A stretch of 64,000 nt of DNA, from positions 960,001 to 1,024,000 of the forward strand of contig NZ_CP069127.1 in NCBI RefSeq assembly GCF_016811915.1. Reading direction: 5' to 3'. The notes under the pieces were generated by a model. The model did not search any database, was not told the DNA's origin, and worked only from the letters and a program-made list of their open reading frames with translations. Positions within the stretch are counted from its first letter, which is position 1. Each line of letters opens with the position of its first letter. A program made the position numbers and the translations under genes. Of the stretch, positions 1-10,199 are shown one piece after another. The stretch comes from Brevibacillus choshinensis. Its GTDB lineage: Bacteria; Bacillota; Bacilli; Brevibacillales; Brevibacillaceae.

Positions 1-1727
<1,727 letters not shown>

Positions 1728-1779
1728 ACATTCTTTAGCAAACATGCGTATTCAGTTTTGAAGGAATGACCTTCAATGT

Positions 1780-1855
1780 TCCTCGGTAGCTCAGTTGGTA
1801 GAGCAATCGGCTGTTAACCGATCGGTCGGCGGTTCGAGTCCGTCCCGAGGAGCCA
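1780..1855 (+). tRNA. tRNA-Asn (GUU)
   Basis: Cloverleaf with a 7-bp acceptor stem (TCCTCGG/CCGAGGA), anticodon GTT in CTGTTAACC and an encoded CCA end. First tRNA of the cluster, about 52 bases after the 23S end, so probably cotranscribed with the rRNA. Confidence 0.97.
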
Positions 1856-1858
1856 TAT

Positions 1859-1951
1859 GGATGGATGTCCGAGCGGCCGAAGGAGCACGATTGGAAATCG
1901 TGTAGGCGGGGTCGACCCGTCTCGTGGGTTCAAATCCCACTCCATCCGCCA
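1859..1951 (+). tRNA. tRNA-Ser (GGA)
   Basis: A 93-base class II tRNA with a long variable arm, acceptor GGATGGA/TCCATCC, anticodon GGA in ATTGGAAAT and an encoded CCA. It lies three bases after tRNA-Asn. Confidence 0.97.
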
Positions 1952-1955
1952 TCTT

Positions 1956-2032
1956 GGCCCGTTGGTGAAGCGGTTTAACACAGCAGCCTTTCACGCTGTC
2001 ATACAGGGGTTCGAATCCCCTACGGGTCACCA
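1956..2032 (+). tRNA. tRNA-Glu (UUC)
   Basis: Acceptor GGCCCGT/ACGGGTC with one G-U pair, anticodon TTC in CCTTTCACG, T-arm GGTTCGAATC and an encoded CCA. Confidence 0.96.
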
Positions 2033-2135
2033 TAAAATACCCCACAAAGTGTAGAGGATGCTTTGTAGCAACACCGAGTACTTTGCGGGGACCCCAACAA
2101 AAAGTTTGGGGCCCGACATTTTGTCGGGGAACTCT
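2033..2135 (+). other. Structured spacer inside the tRNA cluster
   Basis: A 103-base spacer that can form three consecutive hairpins: CCCCACAAAGT (from about 2040) with ACTTTGCGGGG, then CCCCAAC with GTTTGGGG, then CCCGACA with TGTCGGG (up to about 2130). None is followed by a clean T-run, so these look more like processing signals than terminators. This is inference from base pairing by eye. Confidence 0.5.
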
Positions 2136-2211
2136 GGAGGCTTAGCTCAGCTGGGAGAGCATCTGCCTTACAAGCAGAGGGTCGGCGGTTCGATCCCGTC
2201 AGCCTCCACCA
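2136..2211 (+). tRNA. tRNA-Val (UAC)
   Basis: Acceptor GGAGGCT/AGCCTCC, anticodon TAC in CCTTACAAG, encoded CCA. Confidence 0.97.
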
Positions 2212-2241
2212 CTTATTACTACTGACCGAAAAGGTCCCTGT

Positions 2242-2318
<77 letters not shown>

Positions 2319-2395
2319 AATTATTCACTTGAACTACGTCGAATGTACATCTTGCTCAAGTGAGATGGGAGTATCCGTAGGATGCAACCAAATAT

Positions 2396-2472
2396 GGAGC
2401 TGTGGTGAAGTTGGAGTTCACGCCGGTCTGTCACACCGGAGGTCGCGGGTTCGAGTCCCGTCAGCTCCGCCA
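2396..2472 (+). tRNA. tRNA-Asp (GUC)
   Basis: Acceptor GGAGCTG/CAGCTCC, anticodon GTC in TCTGTCACA, encoded CCA. The 77-base spacer before it contains the inverted pair CACTTGA / TCAAGTG. Confidence 0.97.
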
Positions 2473-2511
2473 TTTTCCAACTAGGAAGATAGCGAAAAGA
2501 ATTTCTTGTCT

Positions 2512-2584
<73 letters not shown>

Positions 2585-2591
2585 CTTTTAT

Positions 2592-2665
2592 AGGGGCATA
2601 GTTTAACGGTAGAACGAAGGTCTCCAAAACCTTTGGTGTGGGTTCGATTCCTACTGCCCCTGCCA
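2592..2665 (+). tRNA. tRNA-Trp (CCA)
   Basis: Acceptor AGGGGCA/TGCCCCT, anticodon CCA in TCTCCAAAA, encoded 3' CCA. Confidence 0.97.
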
Positions 2666-2687
2666 CTTTTCAAATAAGCAATAACAT

Positions 2688-2764
2688 GGCGGTCGTGGCG
2701 AAGGGGTTAACGCACCGGATTGTGGCTCCGGCACTCGTGGGTTCAAGTCCCATCGATCGCCCCA
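2688..2764 (+). tRNA. tRNA-His (GUG)
   Basis: Anticodon GTG in ATTGTGGCT. An extra 5' G at 2688 pairs with the discriminator C at 2761, the histidine identity element. CCA is encoded. Confidence 0.97.
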
Positions 2765-2788
2765 TTCCTTAAGTTGGGGATTACTTAT

Positions 2789-2863
2789 TGGGGTATAGCC
2801 AAGCGGTAAGGCAACGGACTTTGACTCCGTCATTCCTAGGTTCAAATCCTAGTACCCCAGCCA
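2789..2863 (+). tRNA. tRNA-Gln (UUG)
   Basis: Acceptor TGGGGTA/TACCCCA, anticodon TTG in CTTTGACT, encoded CCA. Confidence 0.97.
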
Positions 2864-2870
2864 TTTATAC

Positions 2871-2946
2871 GCGGACGTAGCTCAATTGGTAGAGCGTCGC
2901 CTTGCCAAGGCGAAGGTCGAGGGTTCGAGACCCTTCGTCCGCTCCA
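2871..2946 (+). tRNA. tRNA-Gly (GCC)
   Basis: Acceptor GCGGACG/CGTCCGC, anticodon GCC in CTTGCCAAG, encoded CCA. Confidence 0.97.
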
Positions 2947-2976
2947 TAAGCTTCATTAAAGAAAGCTTACCAACAT

Positions 2977-3050
2977 GGAGGCATAGCCAAGGGGTAAGGC
3001 ACGGGTCTGCAAAACCCTTATCCCCGGTTCAAATCCGGGTGCCTCCTCCA
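2977..3050 (+). tRNA. tRNA-Cys (GCA)
   Basis: Acceptor GGAGGCA/TGCCTCC, anticodon GCA in TCTGCAAAA, encoded CCA. Confidence 0.97.
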
Positions 3051-3058
3051 TATTACTT

Positions 3059-3140
3059 GCCGGTGTGGCGGAATGGCAGACGCGCGCGACTCAAAATCGT
3101 GAGGGAAACCGTGGGGGTTCAAGTCCCTTCACCGGCACCA
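3059..3140 (+). tRNA. tRNA-Leu (CAA)
   Basis: Class II tRNA with a variable arm, acceptor GCCGGTG/CACCGGC, anticodon CAA in ACTCAAAAT, encoded CCA. Last tRNA of the operon, followed by a terminator. Confidence 0.96.
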
Positions 3141-3165
3141 TACTTAACAAACAACCCTGAATGTC

Positions 3166-3193
3166 AAGAACCCTTGATGATCGGGGTTTTTTT
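3166..3193 (+). terminator. Terminator of the rRNA-tRNA operon
   Basis: A short GC-containing inverted repeat (AACCC / GGGTT) followed by a run of seven T, 26 bases after tRNA-Leu. Confidence 0.65.
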
Positions 3194-3207
3194 CTGCTTT
3201 GTGTGAA

Positions 3208-3235
3208 TTGATAAAACGGAATTCGACAGTAGAAT
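3208..3235 (+). promoter_or_regulatory. Sigma-A type promoter for the permease
   Basis: TTGATA (3208-3213), a 16-base spacer and TAGAAT (3230-3235), about 70 bases before the start codon. The leader is too short for a purine riboswitch, and none was seen. Confidence 0.5.
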
Positions 3236-3304
3236 AGCGCGGGCTTTTCGGGCATAGTGAATAGGTGGGCAGCTATTGTCAGTAACAAAAACGAGGTGGT
3301 TTTG

Positions 3305-4636
3305 ATGAAGTACGGTTTGAATGACAAACCGCCAGTGGGCACAACCATTTTGTCTGCCCTCCAATGGATGATCGTCGCAGTATCGAGCAGTGTGGCAGTC
3401 CCCTTGATGATCGGCGATGTCTACGGCCTTGCGCCGGATGAAATCGGCAACCTGATGCAGCAGACCATGTTTTTTATCGGGTTGGCGTCTCTCTTGCAGG
3501 TATGGATCGGTCACCGATATCCGATGCTGGAAGGGCCAGCAGGGCTCTGGTGGGGGATCTTCATTATTTTGGCGCAGATCGGATCGAGTGTGGGCCTAGC
3601 ACCTCGTGAGATTGGGCAATCCTTTCAGATCGGACTCGCTATGGCTGGGGTTTTGTTCTTGATCTTTGGCTTGATGGGATGGATCGGGAAGCTGCAGCGA
3701 TGGTTCACGCCTCTCGTCTCAGGGACGTATATGATCCTGCTGGCTGTCTCGTTGTGCAGCAACATTTTGGCGGGGATGCTGGGGATCGGATTTCAACATT
3801 CCAAGGAAGTGATCCCGCAGGTGGCGATTGTCTCTGTGGCAATCGTTGCGTTAGTGATCATAGTGATGCGGACAAAACGCTTTTCCAGCTTCGCGGTTTT
3901 GTTTGGAATGGTAGCTGGATGGGTGCTGTACGCCCTCATGGGTTGGACGGAGCCAGTCCGTCCTGCTGAACAGGTGATTGCGTGGCCGTCGCTCTTTTTC
4001 TGGGGAAATCCCCGCTGGGATTGGGGAGTGATTCTGACGAGCATGCTGACGGGCTTCGTGCTGTTGACGAATCTGGTAACGAGCATGGTCGTCATGGGAA
4101 AAGCCACGGATACGGAACCGACCGATGAGCAGTATAACCGCGGAGGCATCTTTACAGGGGTGTCCCATCTTTTGTCCGGGCTTGGGGGAGTAGTCGGGAT
4201 GATTCCCCTTTCGCTTGCAGCTGCGGTCATCCAGACGACGCGTATGGCTTCTCGATTGCCCTTTATGCTGGCCATGGTCGGCATCATGGTCATCGGCTTG
4301 CTGCCGTATGTGGCACACTTCCTGGCGGCTCTGCCGACTCCGGTTGCTTATGCAGCCATGTTCATCTCCTACACGCAGCTGCTCGGATTCGGTCTGAAGG
4401 ATTACGTGAATGTGAAAATGAACGATCGGACGATTACGGTTGGAGGAAGCTCTTTGCTGGTGGGGATTGGCGTGATGTTTGTGCCATCGTCTGCGTGGCA
4501 GCACTTGCCTGCACTCGTCAGCTTCTTGTTCGGTAACGGCCTCTTGCTAGGGGTTATTGTTTGCCTGGTGCTGGAGCATGTCGTTTTCCGGGAGCGAGGA
4601 GACGATCAAAAGAAAGAAGACGGCCACGCTGCTTGA
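3305..4636 (+). CDS. NCS2-family uracil/xanthine permease
   Basis: Integral membrane protein of 443 residues, probably importing a nucleobase (uracil or xanthine) with protons. The hydrophobic pattern suggests 12-14 membrane segments, and the length fits nucleobase:cation symporter-2 transporters. Family-like stretches are the N-terminal PPVGTTILSALQWMIVAVSS and a central segment ending in TTRMASR. The ATG at 3305 was chosen because GAGGTGG stands 7 bases before it; an in-frame start at 3257 has no such site. It is a monocistronic host gene with its own promoter and terminator. The exact substrate cannot be read from sequence. Confidence 0.85.
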   Translation: MKYGLNDKPPVGTTILSALQWMIVAVSSSVAVPLMIGDVYGLAPDEIGNLMQQTMFFIGLASLLQVWIGHRYPMLEGPAGLWWGIFIILAQIGSSVGLAPREIGQSFQIGLAMAGVLFLIFGLMGWIGKLQRWFTPLVSGTYMILLAVSLCSNILAGMLGIGFQHSKEVIPQVAIVSVAIVALVIIVMRTKRFSSFAVLFGMVAGWVLYALMGWTEPVRPAEQVIAWPSLFFWGNPRWDWGVILTSMLTGFVLLTNLVTSMVVMGKATDTEPTDEQYNRGGIFTGVSHLLSGLGGVVGMIPLSLAAAVIQTTRMASRLPFMLAMVGIMVIGLLPYVAHFLAALPTPVAYAAMFISYTQLLGFGLKDYVNVKMNDRTITVGGSSLLVGIGVMFVPSSAWQHLPALVSFLFGNGLLLGVIVCLVLEHVVFRERGDDQKKEDGHAA

Positions 4637-4653
4637 CGGGCCGTCTTTCTTTT
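4611..4653. terminator. Bidirectional terminator between convergent genes
   Basis: AGACGGCC (4618-4625) pairs with GGCCGTCT (4639-4646). The stem is flanked by A-rich sequence on the left and TTTCTTTT on the right, so it can end both the permease (+) and the B3/B4 gene (-). The left arm overlaps the last permease codons. Confidence 0.75.
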
Positions 4654-5326
4654 ATACAGAGAGAATATAAGAGCGGGTCAAATCCCCGCCATTGATATCC
4701 GTAAACATCCGGCCTACTGAACCCAGGATCTCTTCCTTCTTTTGCTGGCCTACCTGCTCGTGGAAAAAGATCACTTGCATCAGGTTGCGGCTGTTTTCGG
4801 TGACACAGGAGCGTTTGGAGTCCACGATCGGGCTGCCAAAAGCCCCCTTTTCATCCGAGAGAAGCAGCTTGTCTTCCATGTTGACCTCGCGACCGTTCAA
4901 TCCCTCGTATACGTCTTCACTGCGGCCGATTCGCAAGGCCACATCTCCGACCAATTGATCTTGGTCATAAATCCCAAAAGGAAGAGCGTGGAGGACGGAG
5001 AAGAAATTATTGATGTCAACAGCGCTATTGATCCAGAAAAAGGCATTTCCTTGCAAAAGTCTGCGAAGCAGCGCCTCGGATGAGGGACGGTAGCGCGAAG
5101 GATCGGTGCCGACTTGTTTGAAAGCGGCTCGCCACCCGCGAATGCCTTCAATATCAGTCAAGCGTGCAGGATCATGCTCGAGACGGAGGCTTTCCACAAA
5201 GTAATTGATGCGGCCTTGAAGCATTTTGGGAGAGTCGCTGACGGAAGCACCGCTGTAGTGGAGAATGCCCAGAGAAAGTTGAGGGAGGCGTTCGGATACA
5301 GAAGCGTCCAGCTGTACTTTCATCAT
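4652..5326 (-). CDS. B3/B4 tRNA-binding-domain protein
   Basis: Protein of 224 residues resembling the free-standing B3/B4 domain of the phenylalanyl-tRNA synthetase beta chain. Characteristic stretches are GIRGWRAAFKQVGTDPSRYR around residues 62-82, PSSEALLRRLL after it, and GIYDQDQLVGDVALRIG in the middle. Stand-alone members are thought to bind or edit aminoacyl-tRNA, but their role is not settled. The start ATG at 5326 has AAAGGAG 7 bases upstream. It is transcribed alone, divergently from rnhA, with a palindrome over its promoter. Confidence 0.75.
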   Translation of the reverse strand: MMKVQLDASVSERLPQLSLGILHYSGASVSDSPKMLQGRINYFVESLRLEHDPARLTDIEGIRGWRAAFKQVGTDPSRYRPSSEALLRRLLQGNAFFWINSAVDINNFFSVLHALPFGIYDQDQLVGDVALRIGRSEDVYEGLNGREVNMEDKLLLSDEKGAFGSPIVDSKRSCVTENSRNLMQVIFFHEQVGQQKKEEILGSVGRMFTDINGGDLTRSYILSV

Positions 5327-5349
5327 GTGTCACTCCTTTTCAAACCTAT

Positions 5350-5368
5350 TTTTGGTAGTATACCAAAA
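5350..5368 (-). promoter_or_regulatory. Palindrome over the -10 of the B3/B4 gene
   Basis: TTTTGGTA-GTA-TACCAAAA is a perfect 8-bp inverted repeat. On the minus strand it contains TATACT, a good -10 element 24 to 40 bases before the ATG; the -35 is poor. The placement suggests a repressor or activator site, by inference only. Confidence 0.4.
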
Positions 5369-5522
5369 TTTTTTTGTGGAAGCGACAAAGCTTCGATACA
5401 ATAGAAAAAGCAGCATCGGGCAACTCTCTTCCGAAGAGGATTCTTCAATTGCGAATAAAAAACAAGTGCACGGCATTTTTCCAGGATAGAAATGAAAAGC
5501 ACAGAGGAGGAATTCTCTCGAG

Positions 5523-5963
5523 ATGACGATACGTGAAGTGGAAATTTATACGGATGGTGCCTGCTCAGGCAACCCGGGTCCGGGTGGTTGGGGAGCTGTC
5601 CTGATGTACGGGCAGCACATCAAAGAAATGTCTGGTGCGGAATTAAATACTACGAACAACCGGATGGAGCTTCAGGCGGCCATCGAGGCTCTCTCGGTGT
5701 TAAAAGAGCCTTGCCAAGTTACCTTGTACAGCGACAGCGCCTATCTGGTCAATTGCTTCCAGCAGGGCTGGTACAAGGGCTGGCTGAAAAACGGCTGGAA
5801 GAATAGCAAGGGACAGCCTGTGGAGAATCAGGATTTGTGGAAAGAACTGCTTCGTTTGATGGACATTCATAAAGTACAGTACGTGAAGGTAAAAGGACAC
5901 GCCGACAACAAGTGGAACAACCGCTGCGATGAGTTGGCGACTGGAGCGATCAAACAGCTGTGA
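5523..5963 (+). CDS. rnhA: Ribonuclease HI
   Basis: Cleaves the RNA strand of RNA-DNA hybrids in the cytoplasm. The 146-residue protein has the full type 1 fold and all four metal-binding acids: D11 (YTDGACSGNPGPGG), E49 (NRMELQA), D71 (LYSDSAYLV) and D136 (CDELA). The conserved histidine loop KGHADN is at 124-129. GAGGAGG lies rather far (about 12 bases) before the ATG. Its stop overlaps the queG start by four bases, so the two are probably translationally coupled. Confidence 0.95.
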   Translation: MTIREVEIYTDGACSGNPGPGGWGAVLMYGQHIKEMSGAELNTTNNRMELQAAIEALSVLKEPCQVTLYSDSAYLVNCFQQGWYKGWLKNGWKNSKGQPVENQDLWKELLRLMDIHKVQYVKVKGHADNKWNNRCDELATGAIKQL

Positions 5964-7123
5964 ACGAGGTGCAGTACTGGGAACAAACGAAGCAGTCTAT
6001 CATTGCCTATGCCAAGCAGATTGGGATCGACAAGATTGGATTTGCCAGCGCCGATCCCTTTCTGGAACTAAAGGAACGACTGGTTGAACATCGGGATAGG
6101 GGATACGAGTCCGGCTTTGAGGAGCCAGATTTGGATAAGCGTACGCAGCCAGGCTTGCTCGTCGAGGGGGCACGCTCCCTGATTTCAATCGCGCTTGCCT
6201 ACCCTTCCAAGCTGGAGCAGCCGCCAAAGTCTGAGCCAGGAGCCTACCGAGGGATTCTTTGTCGAGCTGCATGGGGGACAGATTACCACCACGTCCTACG
6301 TGACAAGCTGGACAAGTTGACTGGTTTCATCACTGAGCTGGAGCCAGGGGCGCAGATCGAATCCATGGTGGATACGGGGGCTCTCTCGGATCGGGCTGTC
6401 GCTGAGCGTGCTGGATTAGGCTTTGTAGGGAAGAATTGCGCGCTGATTACGGATGAATTCGGCTCCTGGGTGTACCTGGGGGAGCTGGTGACAAACCTGC
6501 CCCTGCCGGCTGATCAGCCTGTTGAAGAAGGATGCGGAGATTGCAACATTTGTGTAGATGCCTGTCCGACCGGAGCGTTGGTGCAAGGGGGACAGCTAAA
6601 TGCACAGAGATGCATCGCGTATTTGACACAAGTAAAGGATTTCATACCGGATGAATTCCGTGCCAAGATTGGCAACCGGCTTTACGGGTGCGATACGTGC
6701 CAGACGGTTTGCCCGAAAAATAAGGGAATAAACATGACGCATCACAGCGCGTTTCAGCCGGATCCCGAAATCGCTAAACCACTCCTGTTGCCGCTGCTCG
6801 ACATGAGCAACAAGGAGTTCAAAGAAAAATTCGGGCTCTCCTCTTCGTCCTGGAGGGGGAAAAAGCCGATTCAGCGCAATGCGATCCTGGCCCTGGCTCA
6901 TTTCAAGGATAAGTCGGCTGTCCCGCAGCTTATTCGTCTCTTAGAGAGCGATCCGCGCCCTGTGATTCGGGGAACGGCAGCGTGGGCATTGGGCAAGATC
7001 GGCGGCGGAGAAGCGCATGAAGCATTGGACAAAGCGAAAGAGCGTGAATCGGTAGCTGAGGTCTTGGCCGAGGTCGAAAAAGGATTAAAATGGATAAGGG
7101 AGCAGACTGCCAGCGGCCAATGA
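5960..7123 (+). CDS. queG: Epoxyqueuosine reductase QueG
   Basis: Catalyses the last step of queuosine synthesis in tRNA, epoxyqueuosine to queuosine, using cobalamin and two [4Fe-4S] clusters. The 387-residue sequence shows the DUF1730 region with VDTGALSDRAVAERAGLGFV near 137-156, ferredoxin cysteines in CGDCNICVDACPTGAL (from 192), a second set in CDTCQTVCPKN (from 244), and a C-terminal HEAT-like repeat (AVPQLIRLLESDPRPVIRG). The GTG start overlaps the rnhA stop. The C-terminal HEAT extension is usual for Firmicute QueG. Confidence 0.93.
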   Translation: MNEVQYWEQTKQSIIAYAKQIGIDKIGFASADPFLELKERLVEHRDRGYESGFEEPDLDKRTQPGLLVEGARSLISIALAYPSKLEQPPKSEPGAYRGILCRAAWGTDYHHVLRDKLDKLTGFITELEPGAQIESMVDTGALSDRAVAERAGLGFVGKNCALITDEFGSWVYLGELVTNLPLPADQPVEEGCGDCNICVDACPTGALVQGGQLNAQRCIAYLTQVKDFIPDEFRAKIGNRLYGCDTCQTVCPKNKGINMTHHSAFQPDPEIAKPLLLPLLDMSNKEFKEKFGLSSSSWRGKKPIQRNAILALAHFKDKSAVPQLIRLLESDPRPVIRGTAAWALGKIGGGEAHEALDKAKERESVAEVLAEVEKGLKWIREQTASGQ

Positions 7124-7180
7124 GCTGGCGTCATTGAGTCGTGAAACAGAACAAGGAAAACGGGTAGGGAGGAACGTTGG

Positions 7181-7729
7181 ATGGCAAATGTACTGGGGTA
7201 TACCACCATGGACTCACCAATTGGACCGTTGTTGCTTGCTTCTACCGAAGAAGGATTGTGCTACATCCAGTTTGAAGACGAACAAAATGGGCTGGGGCCC
7301 TTGCAGCGCTGGTGCAAACAAACGTTTCTCGGTGTCTCTCCCGAGCGTGATGACGCCAGAAATGAAGCAGTAAAAGCCCAGCTGCTGGAGTACTTCGAAG
7401 GGAAACGACAAACATTTGATTTGCCTTACGTGTTGCATGGGACGCCATTTCAGAAGTCAGTATGGAATGCGCTGGCCGATATCCCCTATGGCGAGACTCG
7501 CTCCTATAAAGATATTGCCATAGCAATAGGGGCATCCAAGGCGGTCCGGGCGATTGGAGGAGCGAATAACCGCAATCCGATTCCCATCGTCATTCCCTGC
7601 CACCGCGTCATCGGTTCCAATGGGGCCCTCGTAGGCTACGGAGGAGGATTGCCGATCAAGGAGCATTTATTGGTACTTGAAGGTGTTCCGCTGCAAATTC
7701 AGACTTCCTTTGATACAGCTATCCGTTAG
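7181..7729 (+). CDS. ogt: Methylated-DNA-protein cysteine methyltransferase
   Basis: Suicide repair enzyme that moves the alkyl group of O6-alkylguanine to its own cysteine. In 182 residues it has the N-terminal ribonuclease-like part and the C-terminal DNA-binding fold with the active site IPCHRVIGS (Cys140). The preceding ARAIGGANNRNPIP-type stretch and the GYGGG loop after it are also typical. GGGAGGAA is placed 8 bases before the ATG. It ends in a strong terminator. Confidence 0.93.
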   Translation: MANVLGYTTMDSPIGPLLLASTEEGLCYIQFEDEQNGLGPLQRWCKQTFLGVSPERDDARNEAVKAQLLEYFEGKRQTFDLPYVLHGTPFQKSVWNALADIPYGETRSYKDIAIAIGASKAVRAIGGANNRNPIPIVIPCHRVIGSNGALVGYGGGLPIKEHLLVLEGVPLQIQTSFDTAIR

Positions 7730-7750
7730 AATCGGATAGCTTTTTCTTTT
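7717..7750 (+). terminator. Terminator after ogt
   Basis: AGCTATCCG (7717-7725) pairs with CGGATAGCT (7733-7741) and is followed by TTTTCTTTT. The left arm overlaps the last ogt codons. Confidence 0.85.
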
Positions 7751-7842
7751 CTTCTGAACGAATGGCATATGACATATTCTTCAATGAGAAGATGACAGGA
7801 GAAGTCGGATGCTAACAGGGGAATTGAGGGGAGGGGCGGAGA

Positions 7843-8814
7843 ATGGACTGGCGTGATTTTGTCCGGAGCTACTTCGATGCTGTCCATAAATCTTGGTTGG
7901 ATGGAAATGAGCAGCGGTTGTTGCCCTATTATTCTGATCCCGTGCAGGGGACAGAGAGCGAAAGGGAGCGTCTGCAGAGGGGACATCGACTGCTGACAGA
8001 GCGAGGGGGAGAGATATACTCCTCACGGGGAAGAGTGGTTCCCCTGTGTTGGATGGAAACGGAGCAGGCGCTGGATATCCTGCTCTCGTGGCACGGGACT
8101 CGCCGATACGGAATGGGTGCTCAGGAATGGACGGAAGCTAGCAGGCGCATACATCGGCTTCGCCTGAATAAAGAGATGGACTCGTGGAAGATTGCCGCCC
8201 ATGAGGAGTGGGAGGGAGATCGCAAACAACCGTTTGATGCCCAGCAGAACGCCGAAGACGCCATGTCGTCGATGGTGGATAACGCCATCTCCCAGCCCAT
8301 GCTTGTCGTGCACGGGGCGGGAGGCTACAATGCCGAAAATGCAGTGGCCTATGCCGAGCGTTACTGGAATTCTCCCAATCCTGCCTATCCGCACTTTAAC
8401 GATGATTGCACCAATTTTATTTCGCAATGCTTGTATGCCGGGGGTATCCCCATGCTATTTTCCAAGGAAAAGGGGAAAGGCTGGTGGATTCGGACCGGGA
8501 AAGGCAGCGAATGGAGCTACAGCTGGTCGGTGGCACACGCCTTGTACCTGATGCTGAAGTCCGGGGCATCTCCTATGCGGGCCGTGACGAAAACCTCTCC
8601 GGACCAGCTGGTTCCAGGTGACATCATATGCTATGACTTCGATGGGGATGGGCGCTTTCAGCACAATACGATCGTGGTGGCCAAGGACGCCAACGACATG
8701 CCGCTCGTCAACGCACATACCACCGACAGCAGCATGCGATACTGGGCGTATGAGGACTCCACAGCCTATACGCCGAATATGCGGTATGCGTTCTTTCACA
8801 TACGCGGGGTGTAG
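7843..8814 (+). CDS. Putative amidase-domain protein (amidase_6 type)
   Basis: Protein of 323 residues whose C-terminal half matches the Firmicute putative amidase domain: YNAENAVAYAERYWN, then NDCTNFISQCLYAGGIPM with the presumed nucleophile Cys, later WSYSWSVAHAL, PGDIICYDFDGDG and HNTIVVAKD with the presumed His. Such domains resemble CHAP/NlpC-type cysteine hydrolases and often occur in sporulation or cell-wall proteins. No signal peptide is visible, so it probably acts in the cytoplasm or mother cell. GGGGAGGGGCGG precedes the ATG. The function is family inference. Confidence 0.75.
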   Translation: MDWRDFVRSYFDAVHKSWLDGNEQRLLPYYSDPVQGTESERERLQRGHRLLTERGGEIYSSRGRVVPLCWMETEQALDILLSWHGTRRYGMGAQEWTEASRRIHRLRLNKEMDSWKIAAHEEWEGDRKQPFDAQQNAEDAMSSMVDNAISQPMLVVHGAGGYNAENAVAYAERYWNSPNPAYPHFNDDCTNFISQCLYAGGIPMLFSKEKGKGWWIRTGKGSEWSYSWSVAHALYLMLKSGASPMRAVTKTSPDQLVPGDIICYDFDGDGRFQHNTIVVAKDANDMPLVNAHTTDSSMRYWAYEDSTAYTPNMRYAFFHIRGV

Positions 8815-8832
8815 GGACAAAGGCTGCTCCGC

Positions 8833-9534
8833 TCACCGCTTCCGTCTGAAGACGTTATGCAAAAAACCTACCCCTCGGGCGATCCAGACAATGGCTGCAA
8901 ACCACAGAAAGTCGGCAAAGGAATGCGGCTCCCCTTTGATGGACTGAATATAAATCAGCGCATGGAAGATAACAAGAAGAAACAGCAGGGGATTCCCTAG
9001 ATGAAGTCGTTTCCAGCTGGAGCCGCCAAGCCGTTTTTTTACGATCTGAAAGGATGTTAGGAATAGCGTGAGCAAAATGGCTGCAGCGCATAGCCCTAAA
9101 TAGTTGGCTACGCCTGTACGCGACCAGTTGGGGATGAGCGATTCTTCATGCGGGAAAGAAAGGAAAAAGAGGCCAAGCCAGCCCTCTGCTTTCGGTGCAT
9201 GGGAATCGTCGATGATCATCAGGCGAGGCTCCCCCTGAAAAAGGACGAGCACGAGAGCGACATGCAGCAGTCCGCACAAGCCGGCTATGATCCCGACATC
9301 CCCGCGGGCAGACAGCAAGGGGGCTTTCCACGATGGGGGAAGCCACACGCTCATGGGCCCGAGCAACAGAGTGACTCCAATCAGGAGGAACGACAAATAA
9401 CCGAGAATCATGCTCCACCCTTCCAAGGGAGCGAATCCGGCGAAATCTTGCCGGAGCCAGTATGCCAAAAGAGTGAGCGGCAGCAGACAAACACCATACG
9501 TCGCCAAACGAAACCCATTGCTTTTGATTCTCAC
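8833..9534 (-). CDS. Ferric-reductase-like transmembrane protein
   Basis: Membrane protein of 233 residues with about six hydrophobic segments and histidines inside helices (GLLHVALVLVLF, FHALIYI), as in haem-binding YedZ/MsrQ or ferric reductase-like domains. A charged C-terminus (FRRKR) follows the last segment. The GTG at 9534 is the longest start; no ideal ribosome site is seen, so the start is uncertain. It converges with the amidase gene, with 18 bases between the stops. A haem-binding electron-transfer role is inferred. Confidence 0.65.
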   Translation of the reverse strand: MRIKSNGFRLATYGVCLLPLTLLAYWLRQDFAGFAPLEGWSMILGYLSFLLIGVTLLLGPMSVWLPPSWKAPLLSARGDVGIIAGLCGLLHVALVLVLFQGEPRLMIIDDSHAPKAEGWLGLFFLSFPHEESLIPNWSRTGVANYLGLCAAAILLTLFLTSFQIVKKRLGGSSWKRLHLGNPLLFLLVIFHALIYIQSIKGEPHSFADFLWFAAIVWIARGVGFLHNVFRRKR

Positions 9535-9621
9535 GATAGATACTCACGCCTCTCCTGCACCGGAAACGGTGTTTTTCTTTTAGATGCAGGAGGGGGGCAT
9601 TCTGTTACAGCAGCTGGCATG

Positions 9622-9651
9622 TGGTCATGGCTATGGTGATTTAGGTATAAT
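9622..9651 (+). promoter_or_regulatory. Promoter for trmL
   Basis: A consensus TATAAT at 9646-9651, 47 bases before the chosen ATG. Only a weak -35 (TGGTCA) lies 18 bases upstream. Confidence 0.45.
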
Positions 9652-9698
9652 AGAGCTTGGCTTTGCATTAAGTCCGGAACATGAGGAGATTTGCCGAT

Positions 9699-10169
9699 AT
9701 GCCGTTGCACATTGTACTGCATGAGCCGCTCATTCCTGCCAACACGGGGAACATTGCCCGTTCCTGCGCAGCGACAGGGGCTCACCTGCATTTGATTCAT
9801 CCGTTAGGTTTTTCGACAGACGATCGTTACTTAAAACGCGCGGGGCTGGATTACTGGCACGCGGTGAACATTCATTACCACGACAGCTTTGAAGCTTTTG
9901 CGGCGTCGCAGGGTCCCGATGCGGGGACATTCTATTTCGTGGAGACTTGGGGAGAGACGCTCTACTCTGATGTTTCCTTTCGGGATGGAGACTACATCAT
10001 TCTGGGAAAAGAGACGACCGGCTTGCCGCCGGAGCTGACGGACCGGTATCGCGAGCAGACGATTCGGATTCCGATGAGCGGAGCTACGCGTTCCGTGAAT
10101 TTGTCCAACTGCGCTGCTATTGTGTTGTTTGAAGGCCTGCGCCAGTTAGGTTTTCCCAGGCTCAAATAG
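9699..10169 (+). CDS. trmL: tRNA (cytidine34-2'-O)-methyltransferase TrmL
   Basis: SPOUT-class methyltransferase for the wobble ribose of tRNA-Leu species. The 156 residues begin MPLHIVLHEPLIPANTGNIA and contain the knot motifs LGKETTGLPPELTDRY and IPMSGATRSVNLSNCAAIVL, all diagnostic. The ATG at 9699 is preferred because AGGAG (9684-9688) stands 10 bases before it; an in-frame ATG at 9681 has no site. The next gene follows 30 bases later, probably in one operon. Confidence 0.92.
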   Translation: MPLHIVLHEPLIPANTGNIARSCAATGAHLHLIHPLGFSTDDRYLKRAGLDYWHAVNIHYHDSFEAFAASQGPDAGTFYFVETWGETLYSDVSFRDGDYIILGKETTGLPPELTDRYREQTIRIPMSGATRSVNLSNCAAIVLFEGLRQLGFPRLK

Positions 10170-10199
10170 CGCCGACCAATGAAAAGGGAGAGATCGCAA

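Noticed and set aside
9559-9582. CACCG-GAAA-CGGTG followed by TTTTTC as a terminator
   Set aside because: No rightward gene ends here; it may be a regulatory stem upstream of the leftward membrane gene, but evidence is too thin for a feature.
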